NCBI GenBank assembly: GCA_019245995.1 | Contig: JAFAQW010000189.1 | Location: forward strand, 1-6,766 | Length of the DNA stretch: 6,766 bases | Reading direction: 5' to 3' | From: Vulcanimicrobiota bacterium | GTDB taxonomy: Bacteria; Vulcanimicrobiota; Vulcanimicrobiia; Vulcanimicrobiales; Vulcanimicrobiaceae | In this document: piece after piece, positions 5,907 to 6,766 of the stretch | How positions within the stretch are numbered: position 1 is the first letter of the stretch | Layout of the letters: each line of letters opens with the position of its first letter | Notes under the pieces: model-generated | Told to the model about the DNA's origin: nothing | What the model saw: the letters and a program-made list of their open reading frames with translations, nothing else | The model's database searches: none | Translations under genes and position numbers: made by a program

Positions 5907-6766
5907 GCGCCGCAACCGGCATTCGCGCACATCGCTTGGGGACGCATCGCGTTCTCGAGCCGTCCGGCGTCATGCCCCAGCAGGCATGGCGCGTCGACAA
6001 CACGCCGATCGCCGCGGACAACGAGATTCTTTGCGACGTGGACGTATTGAACATCGATTCCGCCTCGTTCAAGCAGATCTCGGACGCCTGCGACGCCGAC
6101 GCCGGGCGGATCGGCGAGCACATCCTTCAAACTGTTCGCGCGCGGGGCAAACAACACAATCCCGTGACCGGCAGCGGCGGCATGTTCGTCGGACGCGTTC
6201 GTGAAATTGGCAAGGGCCTGCGCGACCAAATCGCGTTGCGCGATGGAGACCGCATCGCGTCGTTGGTCTCGCTGAGTTTGACGCCGCTGCACGTCGAAGC
6301 CGTGCGAGACGTCGACGTCGCGACCGGACGTGTCTGGGTGACCGCCAAGGCCATTCTCTTCGAGAGCGGCATCTGGGCGCGTCTCCCCCACGATATTGAC
6401 GAGAACGTGGCGCTCGCCGTGCTCGACGTTGCGGGCGCTCCCGCGCAGGTGCCGCGGCTCTGCGCCGCCGGACAGACCGTCGTCGTGATCGGCGCGGCCG
6501 GCAAGAGCGGCCTCTTCTCGTGCGCCCAGGCGAAGACGTGCGTCGGACCCGGCGGTCGCGTCATCGGAATCGTCCACGACGCGGCGGCCGCTTCGGCGCA
6601 ACTCTTGACGCGCGCCGGTCTGGTGGACCACCTCGTCGAGGCCGATGCCACCGATGCGCTCGCGACCAGCGGCCGCGTCGAAGCGGTGGCTCCGCACCTC
6701 GCCGACGTCACGATCAACTGCGTCAACGTGCCCGGAACCGAACTCTGCTCGATTCTGTGCACGCGC
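5903..6766 (+). CDS. kdd: L-erythro-3,5-diaminohexanoate dehydrogenase, N-terminal part (partial at 3' edge)
   Basis: 288 codons are visible and the frame is still open at the window edge; the family is about 350 residues long. The enzyme (EC 1.4.1.11) oxidatively deaminates L-erythro-3,5-diaminohexanoate with NAD+ to 5-amino-3-oxohexanoate and ammonia. This is a middle step of lysine degradation through the aminomutase route, in the cytosol. The call rests on remembered family signatures: THRVLEPSGVMPQ (14-26), VLNIDSASFKQI (48-59), HNPVTGSGGMFVG (85-97), and a Rossmann-type nucleotide-binding loop VVVIGAAGKSGL (193-204). The ATG overlaps the stop of the Lrp-type gene, and GGTGGA (5891-5896) lies 6 nt upstream as a fair ribosome site. 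The rest of the pathway (aminomutases, cleavage enzyme, CoA-lyase) would be expected downstream, outside the window. A related diamino-acid dehydrogenase is the main alternative. Confidence 0.87.
   Translation, partial: MSAATGIRAHRLGTHRVLEPSGVMPQQAWRVDNTPIAADNEILCDVDVLNIDSASFKQISDACDADAGRIGEHILQTVRARGKQHNPVTGSGGMFVGRVREIGKGLRDQIALRDGDRIASLVSLSLTPLHVEAVRDVDVATGRVWVTAKAILFESGIWARLPHDIDENVALAVLDVAGAPAQVPRLCAAGQTVVVIGAAGKSGLFSCAQAKTCVGPGGRVIGIVHDAAAASAQLLTRAGLVDHLVEADATDALATSGRVEAVAPHLADVTINCVNVPGTELCSILCTR

Noticed and set aside
5660..6697. Long open frame of 345 codons on the - strand across lrp and kdd
   Set aside because: It is antisense to two genes with clear family motifs. Its translation is Arg/Ala/His-rich with no recognisable domain, as expected for a mirror frame in GC-rich DNA.

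Overview
The window is GC-rich (about 60% by eye) chromosomal DNA, packed with genes and with almost no non-coding sequence. The organism is very probably a diderm (Gram-negative-type) bacterium, because the window encodes an HAE1/AcrB-type RND pump and a predicted lipoprotein solute-binding protein. It also encodes a separate PntB subunit of the proton-translocating transhydrogenase. GTG and TTG starts and short gene gaps would fit an uncultured soil lineage such as Eremiobacterota. That assignment is only an impression and cannot be proved from this sequence.

Layout from left to right. (1) The 3' end of pntB on the + strand, 2-433. (2) A complete RND efflux transporter gene on the - strand, 420-3659, which meets pntB tail to tail with a 14-bp overlap. 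(3) A 100-bp gap whose last 30 bases before the RND start hold two overlapping inverted repeats. (4) A complete family 5 extracellular solute-binding lipoprotein gene on the - strand, 3760-5412. (5) A very tight divergent junction of 11-20 bp. (6) An Lrp/AsnC-family regulator on the + strand, 5433-5906 (or from TTG 5424). (7) Overlapping it by ATGA, the first 288 codons of kdd, L-erythro-3,5-diaminohexanoate dehydrogenase, which runs off the right edge.

How the genes may work together. The right-hand part looks like the start of an operon for lysine degradation through beta-lysine and 3,5-diaminohexanoate, with a translationally coupled Lrp-type local regulator as its first gene. The divergent solute-binding protein sits where a co-regulated amino-acid or peptide uptake protein would sit, but its ligand is unknown and no permease or ATPase is present here. 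The RND pump lacks an adjacent adaptor or outer-membrane channel gene in the window. It could be read through from the solute-binding gene. pntB belongs to an unrelated transhydrogenase operon that ends here.

No tRNA, rRNA, CRISPR, insertion sequence or phage gene was seen. No wholly new system is evident. The points most worth a second look are a roughly 22-residue in-frame insert in the RND pump, the stacked hairpins at the RND start, the repeat-bearing divergent junction, and the lrp-kdd coupling.
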